Notes under the pieces: model-generated | Databases searched by the model: none | What the model was told of the DNA's origin: nothing | What the model saw: the letters and a program-made list of their open reading frames with translations, nothing else | NCBI GenBank assembly: GCA_947494925.1 | Contig: CANLWS010000001.1 | Location: 186,001 to 250,000, forward strand | Length of the DNA stretch: 64,000 nucleotides | Direction of reading: 5' to 3' | Source: an uncultured Alteromonadaceae bacterium | GTDB lineage: Bacteria; Pseudomonadota; Gammaproteobacteria; Enterobacterales; Alteromonadaceae | Part shown: positions 7,948 to 17,546 of the stretch, piece after piece | Layout: each line of letters opens with the position of its first letter | Numbering within the stretch: position 1 is the first letter of the stretch | Position numbers and translations under genes: made by a program

Positions 7948-9169
7948 AACGTTGTTCCGTGATCTCGTTGAGCAATATAGCGCCCTCCATCATTGCCCGG
8001 CCATTGTGATATGGCGCCTTCCAGAACCCGGCTTTATAGTAAGGATTTTGTGGGTCCTGATCACGCTTGGCAAGCCAGTCCCATTCTCCGTATTGTTTGT
8101 CGATATGTTGTGTTTGGGTGAAATGCCAAATTTTTTCACAGGCTTGATAAAATAATGTATTACCTGTCAATTTGTACGCATTCAGAAATCCAACCAATGC
8201 TTCAGCCTGCACCCACCAGAAACTCTGCTGATGTATTTTACCATCAGCGATACTTTGTTTATCACAGACCTGACCGAGATCACCTATGGACTGTCGAAGG
8301 CAGGTATTGGCCATACGTATCACCAAATCACGATACTTGTTAAGAAGCTGGGCATCATCAAGGGTGACTAATGCATCCCATATCAGCCAGCTACATTCAA
8401 TGTCATGCCCAAAGGAAATGCTGTCAGAATGGTCTTTCCAGTCAAGCCCTTGAAACAGATACAAGTGCGCCGTTTCCTGATTAACAATCTTTTCGCCTAT
8501 GAGTGTTATCAAATTCTTAAGGGCGTCGCCAACTTGCGAAGATTTGGTCACCAGATATAGTCGAGTATAGGCTTCAAGCAAGTGAATGTGGGTGTTCATG
8601 CTTTTTGGCGAATTTAAATCTTTATCGCTCAATCTAACATCAATCAATGGGCTCCAATCCTGAGCAAAAGCCTCAAAATACCCACCATGTTTTCTGTCGG
8701 AAGCGTGTTGCTCAACCAGCGAAAAGTACTTCATAGCGCTAGACAATGCAGCTTCATCACCCGTCAGCTGATAATAGGCAGACAACCCATATATAGCGAA
8801 AGACTGTGCATAGGTTTGTTTTTTCCCATTTACTGCGGCCCCAAAACAATCCAACTCCCACAGAACACCACCAAATTGTTTATCATCGAAGTTATCCATT
8901 AGATAGTGAAATGCCCGCTCTGCGATATTGCGATAAGTCTGACGATTGTGCTGACGGGCTGCCTCACTGAAAAACCACAATATCCGCGCGTTTAAAATTA
9001 TTCCTTTGTTGGCATCTGATACCGGCTCAGCCTGGGCACCAAGTTCGCCAAAGAAACCGCCGTTTTCATGATCCTGACTGAACTCTACCCACCATTTTGC
9101 AATGTTGTGACATTCCTGATCTAAAGCCCACACTTCCAGAGGCCTAGCCTCATCAGATAAACTATTCAT
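7931..9169 (-). CDS. Mannobiose/cellobiose 2-epimerase (AGE family)
   Basis: A 412-residue (alpha/alpha)6-barrel protein of the N-acylglucosamine 2-epimerase superfamily. Family motifs are plain: [17 protein letters not shown] (57-73), [15 protein letters not shown] (191-205, His194), [10 protein letters not shown] (His255), [16 protein letters not shown] (317-332) and [10 protein letters not shown] (His388). The three histidines correspond to the catalytic set of cellobiose 2-epimerases. Beside a GH130 phosphorylase, the expected reaction is conversion of mannobiose to mannosyl-glucose in the cytoplasm, as in the Bacteroides mannan pathway. There is no signal peptide. It overlaps the GH130 gene by 4 bp (ATGA) and the mannanase gene by 17 bp, so translation is probably coupled. 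Confidence 0.9.
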   Translation of the reverse strand: MNSLSDEARPLEVWALDQECHNIAKWWVEFSQDHENGGFFGELGAQAEPVSDANKGIILNARILWFFSEAARQHNRQTYRNIAERAFHYLMDNFDDKQFGGVLWELDCFGAAVNGKKQTYAQSFAIYGLSAYYQLTGDEAALSSAMKYFSLVEQHASDRKHGGYFEAFAQDWSPLIDVRLSDKDLNSPKSMNTHIHLLEAYTRLYLVTKSSQVGDALKNLITLIGEKIVNQETAHLYLFQGLDWKDHSDSISFGHDIECSWLIWDALVTLDDAQLLNKYRDLVIRMANTCLRQSIGDLGQVCDKQSIADGKIHQQSFWWVQAEALVGFLNAYKLTGNTLFYQACEKIWHFTQTQHIDKQYGEWDWLAKRDQDPQNPYYKAGFWKAPYHNGRAMMEGAILLNEITEQRYEMAK

Positions 9170-10356
9170 TCGCCCACACCTTTGCTTTTTGCCAGGAAGG
9201 CATGGTTTCTATTAATCAGATGAACAATTTTCTCGACAGATTTGGCAGAACGAAGACCATCTGTCGGGGAGTTTGTGACGTAGTCCACCAATTGAGCAAT
9301 TGAGCTCGTGGCCACATGCATCCGGGTATCCGAAGAGGCATAATAGATAAATACCTGACCATTATCGTCGGCAATCCAGCCATTGGAAAACACCACGTTT
9401 GAGACATCCCCAACACGTTCTTCATGTTGTGGTGCGATAAAATGTCCGGCCGGCTTATGGGTGACAATCCAGGGTCTTTGTAATTCCGTCATAAACATAT
9501 ACAGCACATAGCGCAGACCCGCTGCGGTGTTTCGAACACCATGGGCAAGATGTAACCACCCCTGCTCCGTTTTAATCGGTGCCGGACCCTGTCCATTCTT
9601 TACTTCTGTAATAGTGTGGTAGACTTTGGTATCGACTATTTCTTCATGCTTTATTTCGGCATTTTCAATGCTGTTGCTCAAGCCCCAGCCTATGCCACCG
9701 CCACTGCCCACACTGATAAAGCCATCTTGTGGACGGGTATAAAACGCATATTTTCCATCGATAAATTCCGGATGCAACACCACATTACGTTGCTGACCAG
9801 AATAGGTTACCAGATCGGACAGGCGTTCCCAGTTACGCAGATCTTTGGTTCGAGCGATGCCACATTGGGCCACTGCAGCGGATAAATCGTGGGGTTGGTC
9901 CAGATCTTTTCTCTCGGTGCAAAAAAGCCCGTAGATATAGCCATCCTGATGTTCAACCAACCTCATGTCGTAAACATTGGTATCAGGAATGTCAGTTTCA
10001 GGAAGCGTAATGGGGTAATCCCAAAAGCGAAAATTGTCCACACCGTTTGGGCTTTGCGCCACGGCAAAGTATGATTTTCTGTCGTTTCCTTCGACCCTGA
10101 CAACCAAGTGAAATTGTCCATCTTTGAGCAGGGCACCCGAATTGAACGTCGCATTAACGCCAATCCGCTCCTGCAGCAATGGGTTGGTTAAAGGGTTAAA
10201 ATCATAACGCCACGAAAGTGGCACATGTTCAGCCGTAATTATCGGCTGCTGCCAGCGTTGAAACACGCCATTATGCTGTTCAATAGGGCTGTTTAGTAAC
10301 CCGAGTAACACTTCTTGACGGGCTAACAATTCTGTTAAAGTTTGTTGATTATTCAC
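9166..10356 (-). CDS. 4-O-beta-D-mannosyl-D-glucose phosphorylase (GH130 family 1)
   Basis: A 396-residue GH130 protein. Strong family signatures: [12 protein letters not shown] (50-61), [20 protein letters not shown] (71-90), [18 protein letters not shown] and TNVYDMRL with the catalytic aspartate at residue 130. These match mannosylglucose phosphorylases, which use phosphate to split mannosyl-beta-1,4-glucose into alpha-mannose-1-phosphate and glucose. The enzyme is cytoplasmic (no signal). It is the first gene of the leftward trio with the epimerase and mannanase. A CCGG operator lies about 85 bp upstream. Start codon GTG. Confidence 0.93.
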   Translation of the reverse strand: MNNQQTLTELLARQEVLLGLLNSPIEQHNGVFQRWQQPIITAEHVPLSWRYDFNPLTNPLLQERIGVNATFNSGALLKDGQFHLVVRVEGNDRKSYFAVAQSPNGVDNFRFWDYPITLPETDIPDTNVYDMRLVEHQDGYIYGLFCTERKDLDQPHDLSAAVAQCGIARTKDLRNWERLSDLVTYSGQQRNVVLHPEFIDGKYAFYTRPQDGFISVGSGGGIGWGLSNSIENAEIKHEEIVDTKVYHTITEVKNGQGPAPIKTEQGWLHLAHGVRNTAAGLRYVLYMFMTELQRPWIVTHKPAGHFIAPQHEERVGDVSNVVFSNGWIADDNGQVFIYYASSDTRMHVATSSIAQLVDYVTNSPTDGLRSAKSVEKIVHLINRNHAFLAKSKGVGE

Positions 10357-10439
10357 AGTCTATCTTACTCCGGGTCTTCATTCGCCTAGCCGCACTATGC
10401 TATTTTTTTCAGTTTGCAATCGAGTTCTTAACCCAAATA

Positions 10440-10451
10440 GTAACCGGTTAC
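10440..10451. promoter_or_regulatory. LacI-type operator upstream of GH130 operon
   Basis: Perfect 12-bp palindrome GTAACCGGTTAC, in the 147-bp gap between the symporter and GH130 genes, about 85 bp upstream of the GH130 start. A central CG in an even palindrome is typical of LacI/GalR operators. The same word recurs eight more times, exactly or nearly so, around the mannan genes. Confidence 0.8.
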
Positions 10452-10503
10452 AAAAAGTAGCATAGCGCAATTAGTCAATTTGTTCATCATACTTGCCTAA
10501 GGG

Positions 10504-12369
10504 TCACTTTAAAGCCGATACCGGGTTTTCTGGCAAGGTTCCTCTTTGCCCATCTTGGGGAAAATCTTCCAATTTGTTCCACCAATTTATTTTCAGGAAA
10601 ACAGAACAGGCTATAACAACTCCTAGAGACCAAGTCATTGGCTGCCATTCTTGAATAACTAAAAATATCGGGGCAGCAATTAGCCCGGTATGCCAGACCA
10701 GACCCACAACAACATTGATAGAATCCTGGCCGAAGTTCCGATTGGGTTGAACATCAGGATTGTCGTTCCTGGCTTCTTCCAGTACAGGTTGCCAGAATCC
10801 CCACGGACGGGTTTTAAGGTAGAAGTTTTTCAAAACCGCCATGTCTTCTGGCTTACTAAGTAAAGTAACTATCACAGCGCCCCCGAGACTCACAGCAAAC
10901 AACAGAGGAAAAGCGTACAAAGGAGAATAGTCGGTAAACATCAATGGAAGAGCACAACCTATACCAATCAACATACCTGCGAAATAACCAAAACCATTGA
11001 AGCGCCACCAATACCATTTCAGCATATTGGCTGCCGTATAACCGCCATATAAAGCTGATACTATCCATTGAATTATGGTGTTTAGCGACGGCACGAATAA
11101 GCCAATGGCAGTTCCCATCAAAACAAACACGATTGACACCAGGTAACTCAGATGCACATAACGTTTTGCAGGCGCGTTGGGATTGATATACCGCTTGTAG
11201 ATATCATTCACGACGTAAGCCGGTGCTGCATTGGTAGTTGCTGCAAAGGTCGACATAAAAGTTGCAAGCAGGCCTGCCAATATCAGTCCCAACAATCCTG
11301 AAGGTATAAAATTAGCAAGGGCGAAGGGCAGGATCTGTTCAAAATCCACATCTGTTCCCATATCATTCAATTCAGTATTGAAAAACACCAGCGCAAGTAT
11401 CGCCAGTCCGGTTATCATCATGTATCTGGGAAACAGCAACACCAGGTTGACTATCCAACTCATTTTCGCCGCATCTGTGGGGCGTTTAGCAGAGAGAATA
11501 CGCTGCATATCATAGTTAGGTGCAGGTCCTGCCATACTCTGCAACATGCCTTTAAACAGAACTAACATGAAGAACACGCTAAACATTGAATAGCCATCTT
11601 CACGGATCTTGTCATTGGCAGAAGCCAGTATGTTTGACCAGTCCAGGGATAATTCCCAACCAAAGGACATCGACTTCCATCCTTCCGGCACGACCCTTTC
11701 AAGCATTTCCGGTGACACCTGCTGCATAGCAATCACCCCAATCGCCACACAGGCGACGGTCATTATGATGAACTGAACAACTTCTGTGATAACAACGCTG
11801 TACATACCGCCCTTGACCACATAAAGCATGGTTATGAAGGTTAGAATTAGGCCGTAATAAACCTCATTCCAATAGGGGTCAACGGATAATGCCCAGGGCA
11901 TGAATCCGGCAGAAAACTTGCCTGCACCAATGAAACTGTATGCCAGAAAGCCCAGTACATTCAGTAACGCAAAAACCACAACTATAATATGGCTTAGTCT
12001 GGCCCCCTGGCCGTCGCCAAAACGGAAACGGATCCACTCGGCACCAGTCATCACACCTGAGCGGCGCAACCAGACGGACAAAAATATCATCAGAAAAATT
12101 TGATTAAATGCTGGCCACAACCAGGGTATGAAGATACTTTTCAGGCCGTAGATAAACAGTAGGTATACCATCCACATGGTGCCACTGATATCAAACATCC
12201 CTGATGCATTCGATAGCCCGAGGTAATACCATTTAAGTTCGTTACCACCTAAAAAGTAGCCTTTGATATTCTGTGACGCTTTCTTTGATATCCAGAATCC
12301 AATAAATAATGACGTGGCGATATACAGGCCTATAATGCTCAAGTCCAGAACAGACAGGTTCATGGGCAT
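10504..12369 (-). CDS. Sodium:solute symporter (SSS family), probable mannobiose/mannose transporter
   Basis: About 620 residues with some 14 hydrophobic segments. The N-terminal pattern KGYFLGGNELKWYYLGLSNASG is the SSS hallmark, and GAGKFSAGF and the AATTNAAPAYVVNDIY region are also typical of Na+/sugar symporters. It should carry a sugar into the cytoplasm with Na+. Its position beside the epimerase and phosphorylase suggests mannobiose or mannose, but the substrate is inferred. Start: ATG at 12369 chosen; GTG at 12387 and ATG at 12363 are possible. It is divergent from the lacI gene, with two operators between them. Confidence 0.88.
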   Translation of the reverse strand: MPMNLSVLDLSIIGLYIATSLFIGFWISKKASQNIKGYFLGGNELKWYYLGLSNASGMFDISGTMWMVYLLFIYGLKSIFIPWLWPAFNQIFLMIFLSVWLRRSGVMTGAEWIRFRFGDGQGARLSHIIVVVFALLNVLGFLAYSFIGAGKFSAGFMPWALSVDPYWNEVYYGLILTFITMLYVVKGGMYSVVITEVVQFIIMTVACVAIGVIAMQQVSPEMLERVVPEGWKSMSFGWELSLDWSNILASANDKIREDGYSMFSVFFMLVLFKGMLQSMAGPAPNYDMQRILSAKRPTDAAKMSWIVNLVLLFPRYMMITGLAILALVFFNTELNDMGTDVDFEQILPFALANFIPSGLLGLILAGLLATFMSTFAATTNAAPAYVVNDIYKRYINPNAPAKRYVHLSYLVSIVFVLMGTAIGLFVPSLNTIIQWIVSALYGGYTAANMLKWYWWRFNGFGYFAGMLIGIGCALPLMFTDYSPLYAFPLLFAVSLGGAVIVTLLSKPEDMAVLKNFYLKTRPWGFWQPVLEEARNDNPDVQPNRNFGQDSINVVVGLVWHTGLIAAPIFLVIQEWQPMTWSLGVVIACSVFLKINWWNKLEDFPQDGQRGTLPENPVSALK

Positions 12370-12462
12370 GTGCTCATGTGGAACCACATTGCTCTACCCT
12401 GAATAAGCATTTTCATGCATTGAACCTCACATTTAATTTTCGGTTAGATATGACAAGTCAAT

Positions 12463-12474
12463 GTAACCGGTTAC
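12463..12474. promoter_or_regulatory. LacI-type operator, symporter/lacI intergenic region (site 1)
   Basis: Perfect GTAACCGGTTAC palindrome 94 bp upstream of the symporter start. It is paired with a second site whose centre is 39 bp away, so the regulator could control both divergent promoters, including its own. Confidence 0.85.
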
Positions 12475-12501
12475 TTTATATTTTCTGACTATTACTTAAA
12501 T

Positions 12502-12513
12502 GTAACCGGTTAT
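12502..12513. promoter_or_regulatory. LacI-type operator, symporter/lacI intergenic region (site 2)
   Basis: GTAACCGGTTAT, one base off the perfect palindrome, about 96 bp upstream of the lacI start. Probably an autoregulatory site. Confidence 0.75.
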
Positions 12514-12608
12514 CAAGCTATTTTTTCTATAATTTAGTGTGTTTTTTGAGAATTGGATGTAAAGTGTTTCATCAGAATAGCAATATAAAAGCAAAAACAG
12601 GAATCATC

Positions 12609-13607
12609 ATGTCAACTATCCGCGATGTCTCTCGGGAAGCAGGCCTTTCTATCGCTACCGTTTCAAGAGCACTAAGTTCTCCGGAAAAGGTATCCAAGGA
12701 AAGTCTCAAGCGGGTACATGCAGCTATTGATAAATTGCAGTATCGGCCGAATATGTTGTCACAAAAATTTCGCAACAAGCGGGCAAACTGCATTGTTGTG
12801 TTAGTACCTGATATTGCAAACCTGTTTTTTACAACCGTGATAGCGGGAATCGAAAATGTTGCCCAGAAACGTGGTTTTAGTGTGTTGCTAGGCGATACGA
12901 GAGATTCCTTACAGCGCGAAGCTGAGTATATCAACCTGGTGGAAACGCGTCAGGCAGATGGCATCATCCAGCTCAGACCTTATGCTGAAAATGATTCAGC
13001 TTTACCCAAGGATTTGGTGTTGGCAGTGAATGCCAGTGGATGTGAAAATACACCTTATCCAGCTGTCCGTATTGACAATGTCGGCGCTGCTAAAGATGTA
13101 GTTAACTACTTATTGTCTCTTGGTCACAAGAGAATTGGTGTGATTTCAGGTTTGAAAGATAACCCCCATACTCGGGACCGGCTGAAAGGATACAAACAAG
13201 CGTTGGAAGACGCCGGAATTGCATTTGACGAAAACTTGGTCGCAGAGGGTGATTTTACCCTTTGGTCAGGTCTCAATGCATCCGAACATTTTACCAGAAT
13301 GAATGATATCCCCACTGCAATATTTTGCATGAACGATGAGATGGCTATTGGTGCCATGAAAGGGTTGAAGTCAAAAGGTTTGCGGTTACCCGAAGACATA
13401 TCCATTACTGGGTTTGATGATCTGGAGGTATCAAGATATTGCGATCCTCCTTTAACAACAGTTTCTCAACCAGCTGAAAAGCTCGGAGAGAAATCTGCTG
13501 AGCTATTATTTCAGTTGATTGATGAGCAGCAACCCAGCCAAACAGAATTCGTATTACCCATCGAATTTGTCATCCGTCAGAGCACGGCGATCCCAAGAAA
13601 GAGCTAG
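12609..13607 (+). CDS. LacI/GalR-family transcriptional regulator of the mannan genes
   Basis: A 332-residue regulator. The N-terminal LacI helix-turn-helix (TIRDVSREAGLSIATVSRAL) and hinge (YRPNMLSQKFRNKR) are followed by a periplasmic-binding-like sensor domain (LVPDIANLFF, GFDDLEVSRYCDPPLTTV). I start at ATG 12609, which has AGGA just upstream and puts the HTH at the very N-terminus; an ORF extension to 12537 would add 24 atypical residues. The surrounding palindromes with central CCGG are its likely operators. Effector unknown, probably a mannose-containing sugar. Confidence 0.93.
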   Translation: MSTIRDVSREAGLSIATVSRALSSPEKVSKESLKRVHAAIDKLQYRPNMLSQKFRNKRANCIVVLVPDIANLFFTTVIAGIENVAQKRGFSVLLGDTRDSLQREAEYINLVETRQADGIIQLRPYAENDSALPKDLVLAVNASGCENTPYPAVRIDNVGAAKDVVNYLLSLGHKRIGVISGLKDNPHTRDRLKGYKQALEDAGIAFDENLVAEGDFTLWSGLNASEHFTRMNDIPTAIFCMNDEMAIGAMKGLKSKGLRLPEDISITGFDDLEVSRYCDPPLTTVSQPAEKLGEKSAELLFQLIDEQQPSQTEFVLPIEFVIRQSTAIPRKS

Positions 13608-13672
13608 TACACCGCCCTAATGTCAGTTATTGGGTAAATTAAAAAAGGAAAATGGGGACTTGTCGAAATGAA

Positions 13673-13686
13673 TGTAACGGGTTACA
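13673..13686. promoter_or_regulatory. LacI-type operator upstream of AGE/sulfatase operon
   Basis: TGTAACGGGTTACA, one base off the perfect TGTAACCGGTTACA palindrome, 19 bp before the mannose-isomerase-like gene. A repressor here would block transcription of that gene and the sulfatase. Confidence 0.72.
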
Positions 13687-13704
13687 TTGCACTTTTAATA
13701 ATTA

Positions 13705-14982
13705 ATGAGTGACATTGGCATGCCTATCTCTTCCGACTTATTGGTGCAGAGTCTTCGACTTGAAAAATGGATCTGTGAAAAAGCCCTGCCGCTCTGGTCA
13801 ACGCGGGGAATCAACTCCGATAACGGTTCAGTTTTTGAGAGACTAGACGCTCAGGATAATCCTGACCTGAGTGCGGCTCAACGAACCCGGGTACAAGCGA
13901 GGCAGATATTTGTATTTAGTGCAGCCCAGGAAAGGGGATGGATAAAAGATGCCATGCCTCTTGTCCTTGGCATAGATAACTTCATCAAGCAATACGCCAA
14001 AGCATCTGATGATCAACCTGGCTACGTGCATTTATTGTCCAATCAAGGGAAAGTGTTGGATAGTAAAAAGGATGCCTATGATTATGCGTTCTTCATTCTG
14101 GCAACCATTTACAAATACCGCGCGTTTAAGGATCTCAATGCATTGCATGAGGTAAACAACCTACTACGCTTTATAGAATCAGATTTCAAACATAGTTCAG
14201 CAGGCTGGAGCGAAGGTGATTACGATGCAATCTATCGGCGGCAGAACCCGCACATGCATCTGTTTGAGGCCTTCCTTACCTGTTATGAATTTACCCGTGA
14301 TGGGAAATGGCTGGCCAAAGCCGGACAAATTTTCAGTCTGTTCGAAAACGTCTTCTTTGATCAGGAAAACGGTGTGTTGTTTGAATATTTTAATCAGGAT
14401 TGGAGCACACCAGATGACGAAAAAGCTCAGGTCGTAGAACCGGGGCATATGTTCGAATGGGTATGGCTACTGCGCTGGTATGAAGAATTGACCGGCACTC
14501 CGGTCAATCATTATTGCCACGCCCTGTTTAGCAAGGCTACGGATATTGGCATCGACAGATCCAGTGGGTTGATATTCGACGAGGTCAGTGGCGATGGTAA
14601 GCCACTGACTACAACCAAGCGTTGCTGGCCTTTAACTGAGTTTATTAAAGCCAGTCTTGCGCAGGCAAAAGCTAACCCGATGAAACGTGATCAATATGAG
14701 AAGCATGCAGCTGATGGTATCACGCGTCTATTTAATTACTATTTACACAAAAAAGTAACCGGTTACCCTCAAGTCAACTCATTGAGTTCAAATTCAGCGC
14801 AGGATTACTTTTCCAATACTCATTTTTCATCTGATGTCGATGAACTCACAGGCAGCTATGTGGATAGATTGGATAGCAATAATATGGTTTGTGACCCAAC
14901 AGCTCCAGCCAGTACACTTTATCACATCATGATGGCAGCTATTGTTGCAAGTGATTACGCAAATTGGAGGGGAGCGCTATGA
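13705..14982 (+). CDS. AGE-superfamily protein, probable D-mannose isomerase
   Basis: A 425-residue (alpha/alpha)6-barrel protein. Motifs RQNPHMHLFEAFL (His183, His185), VEPGHMFEWVWLL (His248), TKRCWPLTEFIKA and STLYHIMMA are those of the D-mannose isomerase/YihS branch of the AGE superfamily, distinct from the epimerase encoded at 7.9-9.2 kb. It would convert free mannose to fructose in the cytoplasm, feeding products of beta-mannan breakdown into glycolysis. No signal peptide. A CCGG operator precedes the gene and another lies inside it. Its stop overlaps the sulfatase start (ATGA). The N-terminal start is not firmly fixed because no good ribosome site is seen. Confidence 0.82.
   Translation: MSDIGMPISSDLLVQSLRLEKWICEKALPLWSTRGINSDNGSVFERLDAQDNPDLSAAQRTRVQARQIFVFSAAQERGWIKDAMPLVLGIDNFIKQYAKASDDQPGYVHLLSNQGKVLDSKKDAYDYAFFILATIYKYRAFKDLNALHEVNNLLRFIESDFKHSSAGWSEGDYDAIYRRQNPHMHLFEAFLTCYEFTRDGKWLAKAGQIFSLFENVFFDQENGVLFEYFNQDWSTPDDEKAQVVEPGHMFEWVWLLRWYEELTGTPVNHYCHALFSKATDIGIDRSSGLIFDEVSGDGKPLTTTKRCWPLTEFIKASLAQAKANPMKRDQYEKHAADGITRLFNYYLHKKVTGYPQVNSLSSNSAQDYFSNTHFSSDVDELTGSYVDRLDSNNMVCDPTAPASTLYHIMMAAIVASDYANWRGAL
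14755..14766. promoter_or_regulatory. Intragenic LacI-type operator
   Basis: Perfect GTAACCGGTTAC inside the coding sequence of the mannose-isomerase-like gene, 213 bp before the sulfatase start. The encoded residues (VTGY) are compatible with the protein, so chance is possible. The perfect match to the other sites makes a functional roadblock or looping site plausible. Confidence 0.5.
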
Positions 14983-16838
14983 AGAGCCTGTTAGGAAGAC
15001 AAACCAGACTATTGTCTTTTTTAGCTCTGGTTTGTTTTTCCGCAAACTGTATAGCACTGCCTGAACAACCTAACATATTATTAATTACTGCGGATGATTT
15101 AGGCTTTGATGACTTGTCAGTGCATAAAAATCCGCTGGTAAGCACACCAAGTCTTGATCAACTGGCCCAACAATCCGTGCAATTCAGTGACTTTAGCGTC
15201 ACACCAGTATGTGCAACCACCCGTGCATCTTTGTTAACCGGACGGCACTTTTACAAAACTGGTGTGTCTGGCGTGCACGGCGGAAGAGACTACATGCGTC
15301 TTGAAGAAACTTTAGTCTCCGAATTATTACAGAAAACTGGTTATGCTACGGGCACGTGGGGGAAATGGCATATCGGAAAATCGGAAGGTTACCTACCCTG
15401 GGATCGAGGTTTTGATCAGGCCTATTATGCTGAGCTTTATCGCCACCAAAGCAGTAGTGGTTTTTTTAACGGTAAAAGTGTCAAGCACGACAAATGGGTA
15501 TCTGAAGTAGTTACAGACTATGCCATTGAGTTTATGCAACAACACAAGCAGCAGCCATTTTTTGCCTATGTGAGTTACCTGGCACCACATGAACCCTGGT
15601 TGGCGCCAGAACACTTCACTCAACCTTATCATGACAAAGGTGAAAGACCTGCAATCGCAAATCTCTATGGCATGATTAGCGAAATGGACTTTCACATAGG
15701 TCGATTACTGGATTATCTGGACAAATCTGGGTTAAGTGATAACACATTGGTAGTATTTCTCAGTGACAATGGCCCTTGGTGGGATTCAAGCAATTTGGGT
15801 GCAATGACCAAACAGGAGTGGCTAACAAGAAACCCATCTAAAATGAACGGTAATAAAGGGCAATCCTGGCAAAATGGGATCCGTTCTCCTCTGTTTGTGC
15901 GAATGGGTCGACATTTTAAGGCCAGTACCGTCAATCGCTACGTCAATGTTATGGATATCACTCCAACACTTTTGGAACTGACCAGCACACCGAACATTGG
16001 TAGTGCAAAACAACTCGATGGTGAGTCTTTTGTACCTTTTTTAAAAGGGCAAATTGATGGAGAGAATAACAGGGTTTCTTACATTGGCTCCCATGATGTC
16101 ATTTCTCACAAGTCCAAATTTAATCAATGGACCCCTATTGATAAAGTAGCACGCTCGAAAATGGAATTTGACTCCCAATTGGTGGGGCTTCGCAACGAAA
16201 AATATAAGCTGTTGCTAAATCCCTCGATTGACAGAGCTGGATACCCTACTCCGGCGGATAATTATGTTTTGTTAGATATGCAAAGTGATCCCCTGGAACG
16301 GCAAAATCTCTATGCAAAGAAACCAGAGGTTGCCAGGAAAATGAAATCCCAGCTTCAACAGGCTTTTTTAGAACTACGTGATGGGAAAACCAGTTTTTCA
16401 CCCCCTGTTTACCTTATTGGTGGCGACAACCCGGTTTCAGTCATCAATGGTTTCGGACCTAGCAGCACAGGCGGAAATACCCTAAGTAAAGCTCATCGTC
16501 TGACCGGTCTGAAATCTGCCGGGGATTTTGCACAATACGCTGTCAGGATCCTGCAAGAAAATCTGTACAAAATATACATAAAACAAACAAATACGGACGC
16601 CGCAGGACTGGATTTCAGTCTAAGACTTCAAGGAAATATCGTTCAAAGCCAATTTAGCGGCGAGTTATTACAAGAAGTGGGCAGCATGATGTTGCAACAA
16701 GGAGATGCCACCCTGAACTTCGAAATTCTGGCTAATCAAAGTATTAAACCCTGGGCCGAAGTAACTGGTCTAAGAAGAATTATTCTGGTTCCAGCTGAGC
16801 ACAAAATAGATGTCGCGAAGTGGAAGCTACCTGATTAA
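14979..16838 (+). CDS. Secreted sulfatase (family S1-like)
   Basis: A 619-residue protein with a signal peptide (about 26 residues). It has the sulfatase order: NILLITADDLGFDD (metal Asp39/40), the active-site segment VCATTRASLLTGRH with Cys78 as the residue to be converted to formylglycine, GTWGKWHIGK (His131) and FLSDNGPWW. The active-site motif is C-A-T-T-R, not the usual C-x-P/A-x-R. The C-terminal 130 residues after the catalytic domain look like a separate beta domain. Start at ATG 14979, with GGAGGGGAG directly upstream. It overlaps the AGE gene by 4 bp. Its place in a beta-mannan locus suggests removal of sulfate from mannan or a mannose-containing glycan; this is inference. Confidence 0.87.
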   Translation: MKSLLGRQTRLLSFLALVCFSANCIALPEQPNILLITADDLGFDDLSVHKNPLVSTPSLDQLAQQSVQFSDFSVTPVCATTRASLLTGRHFYKTGVSGVHGGRDYMRLEETLVSELLQKTGYATGTWGKWHIGKSEGYLPWDRGFDQAYYAELYRHQSSSGFFNGKSVKHDKWVSEVVTDYAIEFMQQHKQQPFFAYVSYLAPHEPWLAPEHFTQPYHDKGERPAIANLYGMISEMDFHIGRLLDYLDKSGLSDNTLVVFLSDNGPWWDSSNLGAMTKQEWLTRNPSKMNGNKGQSWQNGIRSPLFVRMGRHFKASTVNRYVNVMDITPTLLELTSTPNIGSAKQLDGESFVPFLKGQIDGENNRVSYIGSHDVISHKSKFNQWTPIDKVARSKMEFDSQLVGLRNEKYKLLLNPSIDRAGYPTPADNYVLLDMQSDPLERQNLYAKKPEVARKMKSQLQQAFLELRDGKTSFSPPVYLIGGDNPVSVINGFGPSSTGGNTLSKAHRLTGLKSAGDFAQYAVRILQENLYKIYIKQTNTDAAGLDFSLRLQGNIVQSQFSGELLQEVGSMMLQQGDATLNFEILANQSIKPWAEVTGLRRIILVPAEHKIDVAKWKLPD

Positions 16839-16849
16839 TCTTAGGTTAA

Positions 16850-17452
16850 TTAATCTCTATTTATAACCTTTTTTACTGCGATGGCCTCTACCACTGAGGC
16901 CAGCCCAGTATGATAAATACCTTCTACAACATTGCGCTCAAGCTCGTTTAAACGAGTAAACTCCAATCCATTTAATTCCTTGCTCAACGACAATTTTGTT
17001 TGCATCCCGTCCGCTGAATCGCCACCTCCAGTCCGGTAGTTTAGCTGTTTGGGTGTGTAGGCCTGCAGTAAAAATACGCCATTAGATTTCAACCCGCTGA
17101 CCACACTTTTGTGTACGATTTCCCTCAACTTTGAAGGCAAGGGGCAAAATATAGAAACAATGCCCTCCCATTGATTAACACCAATGTCGAAGTCAGCAAG
17201 ATCTGCATGCACAAAGTCCACAACGACATTATTGTCGTCGGCCAATGCCTTGCCTTTTTTAATGCCAACTAGCGAAGCGTCGACGGCAGTCACTTCATAT
17301 CCCAACGTTGCAAGAAAAACAGCATTTCGCCCCTCCCCTTCCGCCAGACTCAGTACTTTTCCTTTTGGCAAATATCCCACGTTCTCTTTCAGAAATTCGC
17401 TCGGTTCTGTGCCATACACATACTCTTTCGCACTATATCGCTCATCCCACAT
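16850..17452 (-). CDS. Class I SAM-dependent methyltransferase
   Basis: A 200-residue protein opening MWDERYSAKEYVYGTEP, with the SAM-binding loop VLSLAEGEGRNAVFLA (about 33-48) and a second acidic motif TAVDAS. The fold resembles TehB/thiopurine-type small-molecule methyltransferases. Substrate unknown. ATG preceded by GGAGAAA. It is divergent from a MerR regulator with a palindrome in the shared 94-bp gap, so it may be that regulator's target. It does not look like part of the mannan pathway. Confidence 0.85.
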   Translation of the reverse strand: MWDERYSAKEYVYGTEPSEFLKENVGYLPKGKVLSLAEGEGRNAVFLATLGYEVTAVDASLVGIKKGKALADDNNVVVDFVHADLADFDIGVNQWEGIVSIFCPLPSKLREIVHKSVVSGLKSNGVFLLQAYTPKQLNYRTGGGDSADGMQTKLSLSKELNGLEFTRLNELERNVVEGIYHTGLASVVEAIAVKKVINRD

Positions 17453-17520
17453 TATCTTTTCTCCAACGTAATACTGTTTAAGTGATAGCTTTAGCTCATT
17501 GTTGATGCTACAACTTCAAG

Positions 17521-17535
17521 TTGACTTTAAGTCAA
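17521..17535. promoter_or_regulatory. Palindromic MerR-type operator
   Basis: TTGACTTTAAGTCAA, a perfect inverted repeat around a single central T, between the divergent methyltransferase and merR genes and just upstream of the merR ribosome site. MerR regulators bind such dyads. The TTGACT also resembles a -35 element. Confidence 0.55.
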
Positions 17536-17546
17536 GAGGAAATGTT

